From: SB21 sp964535295
GTDB taxonomy: Bacteria; CLD3; SB21
Direction: 5' to 3'
Length of the DNA stretch: 14,187 bases
Assembly: GCA_964535295.1 (NCBI GenBank)
Contig: CAZHUW010000075.1
Span: 1 to 14,187 of the forward strand
Part shown: positions 1-7,555 of the stretch, piece after piece
How positions within the stretch are numbered: the first letter of the stretch is position 1
Layout of the letters: every line of letters begins with the position of its first letter
The notes under the pieces: model-generated
What the model was told of the DNA's origin: nothing
The model's input: the letters and a program-made list of their open reading frames with translations, nothing else
Database searches by the model: none
Position numbers and translations under genes: made by a program

Positions 1-3000
1 GAGATGTTCAGAAAGCTCTTCGAATTATCCACCGATCCAATATTAATATTGAACGAAAACGGATTTACGGATTGTAACAGTGCAGCAGTATCAATACTCG
101 GGTATTCCATTAAAGAGGATGTTGTAAATAAGAAACCGGCGGAACTCTCGCCGGAAAAGCAACCCGATGGTAGGTTTTCATCCGAAAAAGCTGTTGAGAT
201 GATCGATCTGGCTGAAAGGCATGGATATCACATGTTCGAGTGGGTTCATAAGAAATCGGACGGATCGGATTTCTTTGTAGAAGTCATGCTGACATCCATT
301 ACGCTCCGTGGCCGGCAGTCGTTCTACACCGTCTGGCGTGATATCACAGAAAGAAAAAAAGCAGAAGCTTCGCTCAAAGAAAGCATTACACGATTCAACC
401 TGGTCGCGCGCGCTACCAACGACGCCGTCTGGGACTGGGATATCACAAAAAATGAAACATGGTGGAATGAACGTTTTTATTCGCTATTTGGTTTTACTGC
501 CGGCGCAGATAAGCCCGGGATCGAATTGTGGTCATCCAGAATTCACCCCGATGACCGCGGCCGGGTGATGGAACATTTCCGGGAGGCTATCAGCGGAATC
601 AGCCAGGGATGGTCGGATGAATTTCGCTATCAATTTGCCAATGGCTCCTACGGTTTTATTTTCGGCAGGGCGTATATTCTCAGAGATGACAGCGGCAATG
701 CCGCACGTATGACCGGTTCAATGATCGACATCACCGAGCTTAAAGCGGCGGAGAACAAATTACGTGAAAGCGAAGCCCGCTACCGGCTTATATCTGAAAA
801 TTCTACCGATGTGATCTGGCTTTTCGATCTTGCACAACAAAAACTAACCTATATCAGCCCGTCGGTACAAAAGTTGAGAGGTTTTACACCGGAAGAAGTG
901 CTCAGACAGCCTTTGGAGGAACTGTTGACACCCGATTCTCAAAAGAAGTTTTATGAAGAACTAGCAGCTTTTAACTCCGGTGACCGGTCTCACTTGATGA
1001 AAACCATCGAAATTGACCAACCGCATAAAATGGGCCACGTTGTGAAAACGGAGATCGTCGTAACCCTTTTGCCCGAAGAAACAGGGAACTCTGCATTATT
1101 GCTGGGCGTTTCACGGGACATTACGGAGCGCAAAGTGGCAGAAGAAAAATTGCATCTGCAAAGCGCCGCATTAAGGGCAACCGCCAACGGTATCGTCATC
1201 ACCGATCCGGACGGCCTCATCGAGTGGGTCAATCCGGCATTTTCGGAGCTAAGCGGATATAGCTTTGAGGAAGCCGTCGGTAAAAATCCTCGTGATCTTG
1301 TCAGATCCGGTGAACATGACGATACATTTTATAAAAATATGTGGACGACCATTACATCCGGCCAGGTCTGGCGGGGAGAACTCATCAATCGGCGTAAGGA
1401 CGGCAATTTCTATATAGAGGAACAAACGATCACGCCGATTCGAAATGCAGTTGGAAAGATCACGCATTTTATCGGCGTGAAACTGGATATCACGGAACGA
1501 AAGAAAGCGGAAGATCAATTGCGGGAAAATGAAGAACGTTTGCGATTATCTCTCAAAGCCGCAAGCCAGGGTCTGTTCGATCTGAATATCCAGACCGGGG
1601 CCGCGATCGTCAGCGAAGAATATGCGACCATGCTCGGTTATGATCCGAAGACCTTTGTCGAAACCAACGCATCCTGGATTGAACGCCTTCATCCGGATGA
1701 CAAGGAACTTGCCGCAAAAGAATACTCCGACTATATTAGCGGCAAAAAGGACGAATACCGTGTGGAATTCCGGCAAAAAACAAGATCCGGAGCGTGGAAA
1801 TGGATCCTCTCCATGGGAAAAATCGTCTCATGGACACCCGAAGGAAAACCCCTTCGAATGCTGGGCACCCATACGGACCTTGACGACCGGAAAAAGATCG
1901 AACAAGCCCTCCGTGAATCTGAAGAGACTTACAAAGCGTTCTTTGAAGACGATCTGACGGGAGACTTTATTTCAACGCCAGACGGTCGGTTATTAGCCTG
2001 CAACCTGCCTTTTGCCAAAATTTTTGGGTATGATTTGGTCGATGAGATCATGCAAGTCAACGCTCATTCTTTCTACCCCGATCCGAAAGCACGCGACCTG
2101 CTTGTAAAACGCCTGACACGGGAAAAACGGATCGAATATTATTCCTCCGAACTCATCCGAAAGGACGGAACGAAAGTATATGTGATCGAGAATTTGATAG
2201 GCAAATTTGATAAAAAAGGAAAGCTCACCGAGATCAAGGGATATTTGTTTGACGATACCAACCGGCGTATTCTCGAACGTCAGCTCATACAAGCTCAGAA
2301 AATGGAGAGCCTCGGGACATTAGCTGGCGGTATTGCCCATGATTTTAATAACATCCTGGCCATCGTGCTCGGGCACAACAGTCTGATCCGGAGAAAATTT
2401 GCCGACAACGCATACATTGCCGAAAATGCTGAGACCATTGCCAAGGCCACGCAGCGCGGCGCCGGCTTGGTCAAACAACTGCTCACGTTTGCAAGAAAAT
2501 CAGATGTGGTGTTGGAATCGATCCTCATACAGGACACGATCAACGAGATCAAGAAATTCATCGAACAGACCTTCCCGAAGACCATTACGATACAAACCGA
2601 ATGTGAAACAAATCTGCCTCCGATTGTGGCCGACGCCACACAGATCCACCAGGTCTTATTGAATCTGTGTATCAATGCCCGCGATGCCATGCCGCATGGC
2701 GGCACACTAGCAATCTCAGCAATTCGGATCAACGCTTTAGAGATCCAATCCAAAGTTCCGAAAGCTTATTCGCCGGAGTACATACACATCACCGTATCCG
2801 ATACCGGCACCGGCATGGATGAAGCTACGCGAATCCGCATCTTTGAGCCCTTTTTTACGACCAAGGGGCGTGACCGGGGTACCGGTCTTGGCCTGGCGAC
2901 CGTCTACGGTATCATTGAGGCACATCACGGCATAATCGAAGTTGAATCGGAAATCGGAAAAGGCTCTGCTTTCCATATTTACTTCCCTGTTCAACAAAGT

Positions 3001-3420
3001 TTCATCGACCATCACATGACCGAGTCCGGTCCCGAGGAAATTCCGGGCGGCAATGAAACCATACTGGTAGTCGATGACGAAGAATCTATGACGGCTTTTC
3101 TTTCTGCCGTTTTCAAAGAAAAAGGCTACACGGTCATCACGGCATCCGACGGAGAGGAGGCATTGGAGATCTATAAACGAAAACATTCGGATATCGATAT
3201 AGTTCTTACTGACATGGGCTTACCTAAGCTTGGCGGAGAAGATGTGGTAAGGGGCATCAAAAAGGTCAATAAAGATGCCAGGATCATTGTTGCCAGCGGC
3301 TATTTCGAGCGCGAATTGAAATCCGAATTGATAAAATCCGGAGTAAAGGACTTTGTACAAAAACCGTATTTACCGGATGAGATCCTGCAGAAAGTGAGAG
3401 AGATGCTTGATCTGAAGTAA
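1..3420 (+). CDS. Multi-PAS hybrid sensor histidine kinase with C-terminal receiver (5' end probably outside window)
   Basis: Cytoplasmic hybrid histidine kinase; no membrane segment is visible. Numbering from the ATG at 4, six PAS domains occupy about 1-117, 124-247, 256-379, 384-503, 509-634 and 640-757, several ending in the DITERK-type linker (residues 113, 371, 495). The HisKA H-box GGIAHDFNNIL carries the phospho-accepting His779. The HATPase follows with N-box NLCINARDAM, G1 DTGTGMD, F-box FEPFFTTK and G2 GTGLGL. A receiver fills about 1017-1138, with acidic pocket VVDDEE, phospho-Asp1070 (VLTDMGLP) and Lys1120 (VQKPY), so His-to-Asp transfer within the protein is expected. The input signal cannot be read from the sequence. 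The frame is open to base 1, and E-M-F-R-K-L-F-E resembles the interior of a PAS entry helix, so the true start is probably upstream. It converges on the pilus operon; a functional link is only inferred. Confidence 0.93.
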   Translation, partial: EMFRKLFELSTDPILILNENGFTDCNSAAVSILGYSIKEDVVNKKPAELSPEKQPDGRFSSEKAVEMIDLAERHGYHMFEWVHKKSDGSDFFVEVMLTSITLRGRQSFYTVWRDITERKKAEASLKESITRFNLVARATNDAVWDWDITKNETWWNERFYSLFGFTAGADKPGIELWSSRIHPDDRGRVMEHFREAISGISQGWSDEFRYQFANGSYGFIFGRAYILRDDSGNAARMTGSMIDITELKAAENKLRESEARYRLISENSTDVIWLFDLAQQKLTYISPSVQKLRGFTPEEVLRQPLEELLTPDSQKKFYEELAAFNSGDRSHLMKTIEIDQPHKMGHVVKTEIVVTLLPEETGNSALLLGVSRDITERKVAEEKLHLQSAALRATANGIVITDPDGLIEWVNPAFSELSGYSFEEAVGKNPRDLVRSGEHDDTFYKNMWTTITSGQVWRGELINRRKDGNFYIEEQTITPIRNAVGKITHFIGVKLDITERKKAEDQLRENEERLRLSLKAASQGLFDLNIQTGAAIVSEEYATMLGYDPKTFVETNASWIERLHPDDKELAAKEYSDYISGKKDEYRVEFRQKTRSGAWKWILSMGKIVSWTPEGKPLRMLGTHTDLDDRKKIEQALRESEETYKAFFEDDLTGDFISTPDGRLLACNLPFAKIFGYDLVDEIMQVNAHSFYPDPKARDLLVKRLTREKRIEYYSSELIRKDGTKVYVIENLIGKFDKKGKLTEIKGYLFDDTNRRILERQLIQAQKMESLGTLAGGIAHDFNNILAIVLGHNSLIRRKFADNAYIAENAETIAKATQRGAGLVKQLLTFARKSDVVLESILIQDTINEIKKFIEQTFPKTITIQTECETNLPPIVADATQIHQVLLNLCINARDAMPHGGTLAISAIRINALEIQSKVPKAYSPEYIHITVSDTGTGMDEATRIRIFEPFFTTKGRDRGTGLGLATVYGIIEAHHGIIEVESEIGKGSAFHIYFPVQQSFIDHHMTESGPEEIPGGNETILVVDDEESMTAFLSAVFKEKGYTVITASDGEEALEIYKRKHSDIDIVLTDMGLPKLGGEDVVRGIKKVNKDARIIVASGYFERELKSELIKSGVKDFVQKPYLPDEILQKVREMLDLK

Positions 3421-3501
3421 AGATCGATCCTCCGAGCGAAGCCGGGTGCGAAATTAAGAGTGACTACTCACGTATCAATGGAAGACAGCCATTAAATACA
3501 T

Positions 3502-3591
3502 TAACCACAAAGAAACACGAAGAAAACGCTCGAAAAGGGCGCAAAGAATTCTTTGTGTTACTTTGCGTGAACTTTGCGCTCTTCGCGGTTA
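3502..3591. repeat. Imperfect long inverted repeat of the CCACAAAG...CTTCGCGGTT kind
   Basis: The left arm begins TAACCACAAAGAAACACGAAG and the right arm ends CTCTTCGCGGTTA. The centre is a perfect 14-base palindrome, CAAAGAATTCTTTG, at 3542-3555. The arms match imperfectly, with mismatches in the middle, so the element could fold as a long cruciform or RNA hairpin. From memory, intergenic palindromes built on CCACAAAGAACACGAAG-like words recur in many environmental bacterial genomes. Copy number in this genome cannot be judged from the window. Confidence 0.65.
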
Positions 3592-3617
3592 GAATTTGTT
3601 CTCATTTGTCGTTCACG

Positions 3618-3647
3618 CTTCATGCCTCGACTTCGCTCGGCATGAAG
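3618..3647. repeat. Short inverted repeat, 9-bp stem
   Basis: CTTCATGCC (3618-3626) pairs perfectly with GGCATGAAG (3639-3647) around the 12-base loop TCGACTTCGCTC. A nearby partial palindrome (TGAAG...CTTCA, about 3662-3680) reuses the same ATGAAG word. There is no T-tract, so this looks like a repeat element rather than a terminator. Confidence 0.5.
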
Positions 3648-3702
3648 TAACTCTCTCTGCATGAAGTATAGTATGCTTCACGGTAAGAGACCGTTACAAC
3701 TC

Positions 3703-3754
3703 ATTGCCACAGATTCACAGATTATAGCTTTTCTGTGAATCTGTGGCAATTTTT
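3703..3754 (+). terminator. Perfect 19-bp hairpin followed by a T-tract
   Basis: ATTGCCACAGATTCACAGA (3703-3721) pairs without mismatch with TCTGTGAATCTGTGGCAAT (3732-3750) around a 10-base loop. On the + strand the stem runs straight into TTTTT (3750-3754), the form of an intrinsic terminator. It lies about 280 bases past the + strand kinase stop and only 12 bases past the - strand kinase stop at 3763. On the - strand no T-tract follows, so termination there would be less canonical. The CCACAGATTCACAGATT word is also familiar as a dispersed intergenic repeat, so it may be a repeat serving as a terminator. Confidence 0.6.
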
Positions 3755-3762
3755 CTTAAGAA

Positions 3763-5022
3763 TTAATTCGATTTGAAATCAAGCGTGACTGTCGTTCCCT
3801 TATTTGTTTCACTTTCCAACCGGATCTCTCCCCCGTGTTTTTCCATGATCTCCTTGCAAATAAACAGGCCAAGGCCGGTCCCTTTGTTCCCGGTTTTATT
3901 CGTAAAAAACATTTTGAAGATCTTCTCCTGATGTTCCGGGCTCATCCCGATCCCCGTATCGCTGATGATCAACTTGAACATCCCTGACCCTGCTTCCTGT
4001 TTGCTAATTTCAATCTTACCGGATTTATCCATGGCATCAACCGCATTCTGCAGAATATTGACAAGAACTTGTTCCAATTGCGACCGGTTGCCGTGTACCA
4101 TTATCTGTTCATCCGTTACCCGGTTTTCGACCGTAATGTTCTTTTTCTTATTGAGCAATTCTATAAGGCCGACCGAATTCCCGATCACTTCCACAAGATC
4201 GACCGGAGCAAACTGATTGACTTCCGTCCGCGCAAACGTACGTACCTGATTGACCAGATCCAGCGTCTGATCGATATATTGCTTCATCATCGCCAGTTCT
4301 TTCTGCGTCATTTCATCCGGAAACCTTTTTTGTAGAACGTTGGTGATGCCGGCGATCACCCCCAACGGGTTGGCAATGCCATGAATGAGCATGCTTGATA
4401 ACAGCCCCAGCGTCGAAATCTTATCGGATACCATAGCCTGATTTAGAAACCTTTGAAGTTTGTCGTTGGCTTCCTGAAGTTCTTTATTTGTTTTCATGAA
4501 CATCTGGTTTTTTCTCGACAAAGCATCGGCAAACCGGTACAACTGTTCGGTTCTCTTTTCAACCAGTTTCTCAAGTCCGCTGCGATATTCACGATTTTCC
4601 ATCTTTAGCAAATAGACGTCATTCGCACGGCGAATAGCAAAAGCCAGAACATCGGGATCAACGGGTTTTGAGACATAATCAAATGCCCCCGAACGCATGG
4701 CCTCGATCACGGTTTTCATTTCCAATACCCCCGTCACCATAATGACAAGCGTCATGGGTTCTTTTGCTTTGATCTCCCGCAAAACATCCAATCCGTCCGC
4801 ATCCGGCATCCGTACGTCGCACAGAACCAATTGAAAATCCCAGTGTTCCAGTTTATTTTTGAGGTCGCTTATACTTTCTAAGGCCACCGCATCATATCCC
4901 AGACTCTTGACGGATTCACAAAGCATGTGGCGCATGACGGATTCGTCATCGATCACAAGGATCTTTTTTATGCCTGACAGTTCAGCCGTCTCCGGCATTA
5001 CGGATAAAGGATCGCTCGGCAT
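3763..5022 (-). CDS. Receiver-histidine kinase (REC-HisKA-HATPase), last gene of the pilus operon
   Basis: A 419-residue soluble protein with an N-terminal receiver (about 18-135: IDDES pocket, phospho-Asp69 in LVLCDVRMPD, Lys119 in VSKP). A coiled coil (about 140-200) follows, then HisKA with His214 in MLIHGIANPL, and a HATPase domain (N-box NILQNAVDAM, G1 DTGIGM, F-box FKMFFT, G2 GTGLGL). With no membrane or PAS sensor, it probably receives its signal by phosphorylation of its own receiver or by protein contact. The residue after His214 is Gly where most HisKA proteins have Glu or Asp; Asn218 (H+4) is kept. It begins 3 bases after the stop of the sigma-54 activator, so the two are very probably a cognate pair. 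The start at 5022 has a weak TGGA element upstream; an in-frame ATG lies 8 codons downstream. Confidence 0.9.
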   Translation of the reverse strand: MPSDPLSVMPETAELSGIKKILVIDDESVMRHMLCESVKSLGYDAVALESISDLKNKLEHWDFQLVLCDVRMPDADGLDVLREIKAKEPMTLVIMVTGVLEMKTVIEAMRSGAFDYVSKPVDPDVLAFAIRRANDVYLLKMENREYRSGLEKLVEKRTEQLYRFADALSRKNQMFMKTNKELQEANDKLQRFLNQAMVSDKISTLGLLSSMLIHGIANPLGVIAGITNVLQKRFPDEMTQKELAMMKQYIDQTLDLVNQVRTFARTEVNQFAPVDLVEVIGNSVGLIELLNKKKNITVENRVTDEQIMVHGNRSQLEQVLVNILQNAVDAMDKSGKIEISKQEAGSGMFKLIISDTGIGMSPEHQEKIFKMFFTNKTGNKGTGLGLFICKEIMEKHGGEIRLESETNKGTTVTLDFKSN

Positions 5023-5025
5023 GCG

Positions 5026-6528
5026 TTATTCCAGGTTAAATTCTTTTATTTTGGCCAATAAGGTTTTATAATCCACATCAAGCATTCGGGAAACTTCGCT
5101 TTTATTGCCTTCACATAATTTCAATGCACGATCAATGGCCGATTTTTCAGCTTCTTTTCTTATATCTTTCAGTGTTTGTCCCGAAGCGGACGTTTCCGGC
5201 CCCTGGCCGCCTTGGAATGATGATTGTGAGTCGAAAATGAGATGCTGGGCGGTGATCTCTGTATCGGCCATCAATACACCCCTGCGTATGACGTTCTTCA
5301 ATTCACGTACATTCCCCGGCCAATGGTAATGGATCAATTGCTCTAACGCCGCTTTTTGAATATGACCGACTTGTTTTTCCAATTCGGCATTGGCTTCCCG
5401 GATAAAGCGATTGGTCAGAAATATGATATCCTCCCTGCGGCTTCTTAACGGCGGCAAATAGATGGTAAATTCATTGAGGCGGTAGAAAAGGTCCAGTCTG
5501 AATTTTCCGCTTTTGATAGCTTCTTCCAGAAGCAAATTGGTCGCGCATAAAACGCGGATGTCGATCTCGATCAGTTGAGTTCCACCGATGCGCATGATCT
5601 TTCGTTCCTGAAGCGCGCGAAGGAGTTTTCCCTGCACTTCGATCGGAATATTGGCGATCTCATCAAGGAACAGCGTTCCATCCTGCGCCGCTTCGAATAA
5701 ACCCTCTTTTCGTTTGTCGGCTCCCGTGAATGCGCCTTTCTCATACCCGAATAACTCGCTTTCAATCAGTGTCGAGGGAATGGCTCCGCAATCTACCGCC
5801 ACAAAAGGTTTACTCTTTCGCGTGCTCATTTCGTGAATGGCCCTCGCAATAACTTCCTTACCGGTACCGCTTTCGCCCTGGATCAGAACGCTGAAATTCG
5901 TTCCCGCTACCCGTTCCGCATTGGCCTGAAGCTGCTTTATCTCCTCGCTTAACCCCATGATCTGGGCCAAATGACTGCGGCTTTGGAGTTTGGTCCTGAG
6001 CGTTTGAACTTCCGATACCAAATTCAGGTGTTGGACCGCCCGCTCCACGGTGATCTGGAGTTCATCCGCAGAACAGGGTTTTAAAAGATAATTAAAAGCG
6101 CCCGAACGCACGGCATCGACGACATTCCGGGTGTCGCCGTGGGCGGTAAGCATGATGACTTCAACTGCCGGCAGATTTTTTTTGATCTGCTTGAGAATGG
6201 TAAGTCCGTCCATCTTATCCGGAATATTAAGGTCCAAAAGAACCACTTCCGGAAAATTATCGCTTAGCTTGTCGAAGTCCCCGAAGAAATCTTCACCGCA
6301 GGCATATTCCCGGATATCATACAAATCGGGATCAAGATACTGCCGGATGATGTATCGCATCCCCGCTTCGTCGTCAATCAGGGCGATTCGGTTTTTTTCT
6401 TTTGTTTGTGCCATAACTTCTGCCGGTTTGGAGAAAAGGTGGGTAGATTTGATCATATAAATATAGACCCCAATAATTGTAAAAGCAAAAATTAATTCTG
6501 CCAGATTATTTAAAACCATGTTTGTCAT
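5026..6528 (-). CDS. NtrC-family sigma-54 activator with receiver and a predicted N-terminal membrane anchor
   Basis: Sigma-54-dependent response regulator. Numbering from the ATG at 6528 (500 aa): receiver about 46-165 with phospho-Asp99 in VVLLDLNIP; AAA+ domain about 185-415 with Walker A GESGTGKE (218-225), the sigma-54 contact loop GAFTGA (265-270) and Walker B GTLFLDE ending at 290; Fis-type helix-turn-helix at about 460-500. It should be a competent sigma-54 activator. Before the receiver, about 35 residues include the hydrophobic run NLAELIFAFTIIGVYIYMI followed by Lys, which reads as one transmembrane helix with a cytoplasmic C-terminus. ATGs at 6528 and 6519 follow GGGAGG at 3 and 12 bases and overlap the pilT end. 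A shorter start at 6414 (MAQTKEK) would drop the helix but has no clear ribosome site. Its position between pilT and a kinase suggests a PilR-like role. Confidence 0.88.
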   Translation of the reverse strand: MTNMVLNNLAELIFAFTIIGVYIYMIKSTHLFSKPAEVMAQTKEKNRIALIDDEAGMRYIIRQYLDPDLYDIREYACGEDFFGDFDKLSDNFPEVVLLDLNIPDKMDGLTILKQIKKNLPAVEVIMLTAHGDTRNVVDAVRSGAFNYLLKPCSADELQITVERAVQHLNLVSEVQTLRTKLQSRSHLAQIMGLSEEIKQLQANAERVAGTNFSVLIQGESGTGKEVIARAIHEMSTRKSKPFVAVDCGAIPSTLIESELFGYEKGAFTGADKRKEGLFEAAQDGTLFLDEIANIPIEVQGKLLRALQERKIMRIGGTQLIEIDIRVLCATNLLLEEAIKSGKFRLDLFYRLNEFTIYLPPLRSRREDIIFLTNRFIREANAELEKQVGHIQKAALEQLIHYHWPGNVRELKNVIRRGVLMADTEITAQHLIFDSQSSFQGGQGPETSASGQTLKDIRKEAEKSAIDRALKLCEGNKSEVSRMLDVDYKTLLAKIKEFNLE

Positions 6529-7549
6529 AAGCCTCCCGTTGAGCATCTTCCAGAGAAATCTGCCCAAGGTTATAATAGTACAATAAAGACTGATCGAGCG
6601 TCTGCATATTATTCTGACCTCCGGTTTGTATCGCCGAATAGATCTGATGCGTTTTATTCTCGCGGATCAGATTACGGATAGCCGGTGTCGCAACGAGAAC
6701 CTCGTTTACCGCAACCCTTCCTTTACCGTCGGCGCGTCGAAGCAGGCGCTGGGCCACAACGCCCTGAAGGGTATTAGCCAGCATCGTTCGGATCTGCTGC
6801 TGCTGATCGCTTGGAAATACATCGATAATGCGATCAACCGTTTCCGATGCGCTTTTGGTATGCAAAGTTCCAAAAACAAGGTGACCGGTTTCCGCAGCCG
6901 TTATCGCAAGGGCAATGGTTTCAAGGTCACGCATCTCACCAACCAGGATCACGTCCGGATCTTCACGAAGCGCGCTCTTTAGAGCATTGGCAAACGAATG
7001 CGTATGCGCGTGAAGTTCGCGCTGGTTTATGAGACATTTTTTCGACGCATGGGTATATTCAATGGGATCTTCGATGGTCAGAATATGGTCGTGTCTTTCC
7101 TCATTGATCAGATCGATCATACCGGCTAAGGTCGTCGATTTCCCGCTTCCGGTCGGGCCCGTAACCACGACCAGTCCTTTTTTTAGGCGGGCCAGATCGT
7201 AAATGCCTTTAGGCATTTTCAATTCTTCCAGCGTAAAAATGCGCATCGGGATGGTGCGGAAAGCGGCCGCAATACCGCGCATCTGATAAAAGAGATTGAC
7301 ACGGAAACGCGATAGTCCTTTGATCTCATAGGCAAAATCCAATTCGTAATTTTTCAGAAATTGTTCGCGCTGTTCCGGTGAAACGATTTTCAGCAACAGA
7401 CCCGTTAAAGTTTCCTCGTCGATAGGCTCCGTATCGAGCGCTACAAGCTCTCCGTGTAACCGCATGAGCGGCGTATGCCGCGACGTCAGATGGACGTCCG
7501 ATGCGCCGTGTTTAAATGCCTGGGTGAGATATTCGTCTAAACTTTTCAT
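6506..7549 (-). CDS. pilT: Type IV pilus retraction ATPase PilT
   Basis: Cytoplasmic hexameric secretion-type ATPase that powers pilus retraction and twitching. The 347-residue length is typical. Visible motifs are Walker A GPTGSGKS (131-138), Asp box ILTIEDPIEY (156-165), Walker B ILVGEMRD (201-208), His box HLVFGTLH (223-230) and the PilT hallmark AIRNLIRE (290-297), which separates it from PilB/GspE. The N-terminus (SDVHLTSRHTPLMRLHGEL) is the usual PAS-like domain of the family. It starts 6 bases after the secretin stop and has no obvious ribosome site, so coupling to the secretin is likely. Its 3' end overlaps the start of the sigma-54 activator. No PilB partner is in the window. Confidence 0.96.
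   Translation of the reverse strand: MKSLDEYLTQAFKHGASDVHLTSRHTPLMRLHGELVALDTEPIDEETLTGLLLKIVSPEQREQFLKNYELDFAYEIKGLSRFRVNLFYQMRGIAAAFRTIPMRIFTLEELKMPKGIYDLARLKKGLVVVTGPTGSGKSTTLAGMIDLINEERHDHILTIEDPIEYTHASKKCLINQRELHAHTHSFANALKSALREDPDVILVGEMRDLETIALAITAAETGHLVFGTLHTKSASETVDRIIDVFPSDQQQQIRTMLANTLQGVVAQRLLRRADGKGRVAVNEVLVATPAIRNLIRENKTHQIYSAIQTGGQNNMQTLDQSLLYYYNLGQISLEDAQREAYDKHGFK
6532..6537 (-). promoter_or_regulatory. Ribosome binding site GGGAGG inside pilT
   Basis: The - strand reads GGGAGGCTTATGACAAACATG here. The purine block lies 3 bases before the ATG at 6528 and 12 before the ATG at 6519. It supports a start for the sigma-54 activator within the pilT coding region, hence an overlap and the membrane-anchored form. 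The same bases also encode Arg-Glu of PilT, so a chance match is possible. Confidence 0.45.
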
Positions 7550-7555
7550 AAAGTT

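Larger units (their letters stand above)
3421..3762. other. Convergent intergenic spacer rich in palindromes, no gene
   Basis: This 342-base stretch lies between the stop codons of two convergent genes. I see no credible reading frame in it. It holds an imperfect 90-base inverted repeat (3502-3591), a 9-bp hairpin (3618-3647), a small 5-bp hairpin with arms ACGGT and ACCGT (3680-3694), and a perfect 19-bp hairpin with a T-tract (3703-3754). The first 80 bases contain nothing I recognise. Confidence 0.8.

Noticed and set aside
2295..2753. 152-codon open frame on the - strand inside the hybrid kinase gene
   Set aside because: It lies opposite the HisKA/HATPase coding region, shows no domain and has a Cys/Met/Ser-rich composition typical of an antisense shadow.
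3502..3591. CRISPR-like repeat
   Set aside because: There is a single inverted copy with no direct repeats or regular spacers.
3421..3762. Small gene or structured RNA in the convergent spacer
   Set aside because: No reading frame with a ribosome site was visible, and the secondary structure is explained by separate inverted repeats rather than a known RNA family.
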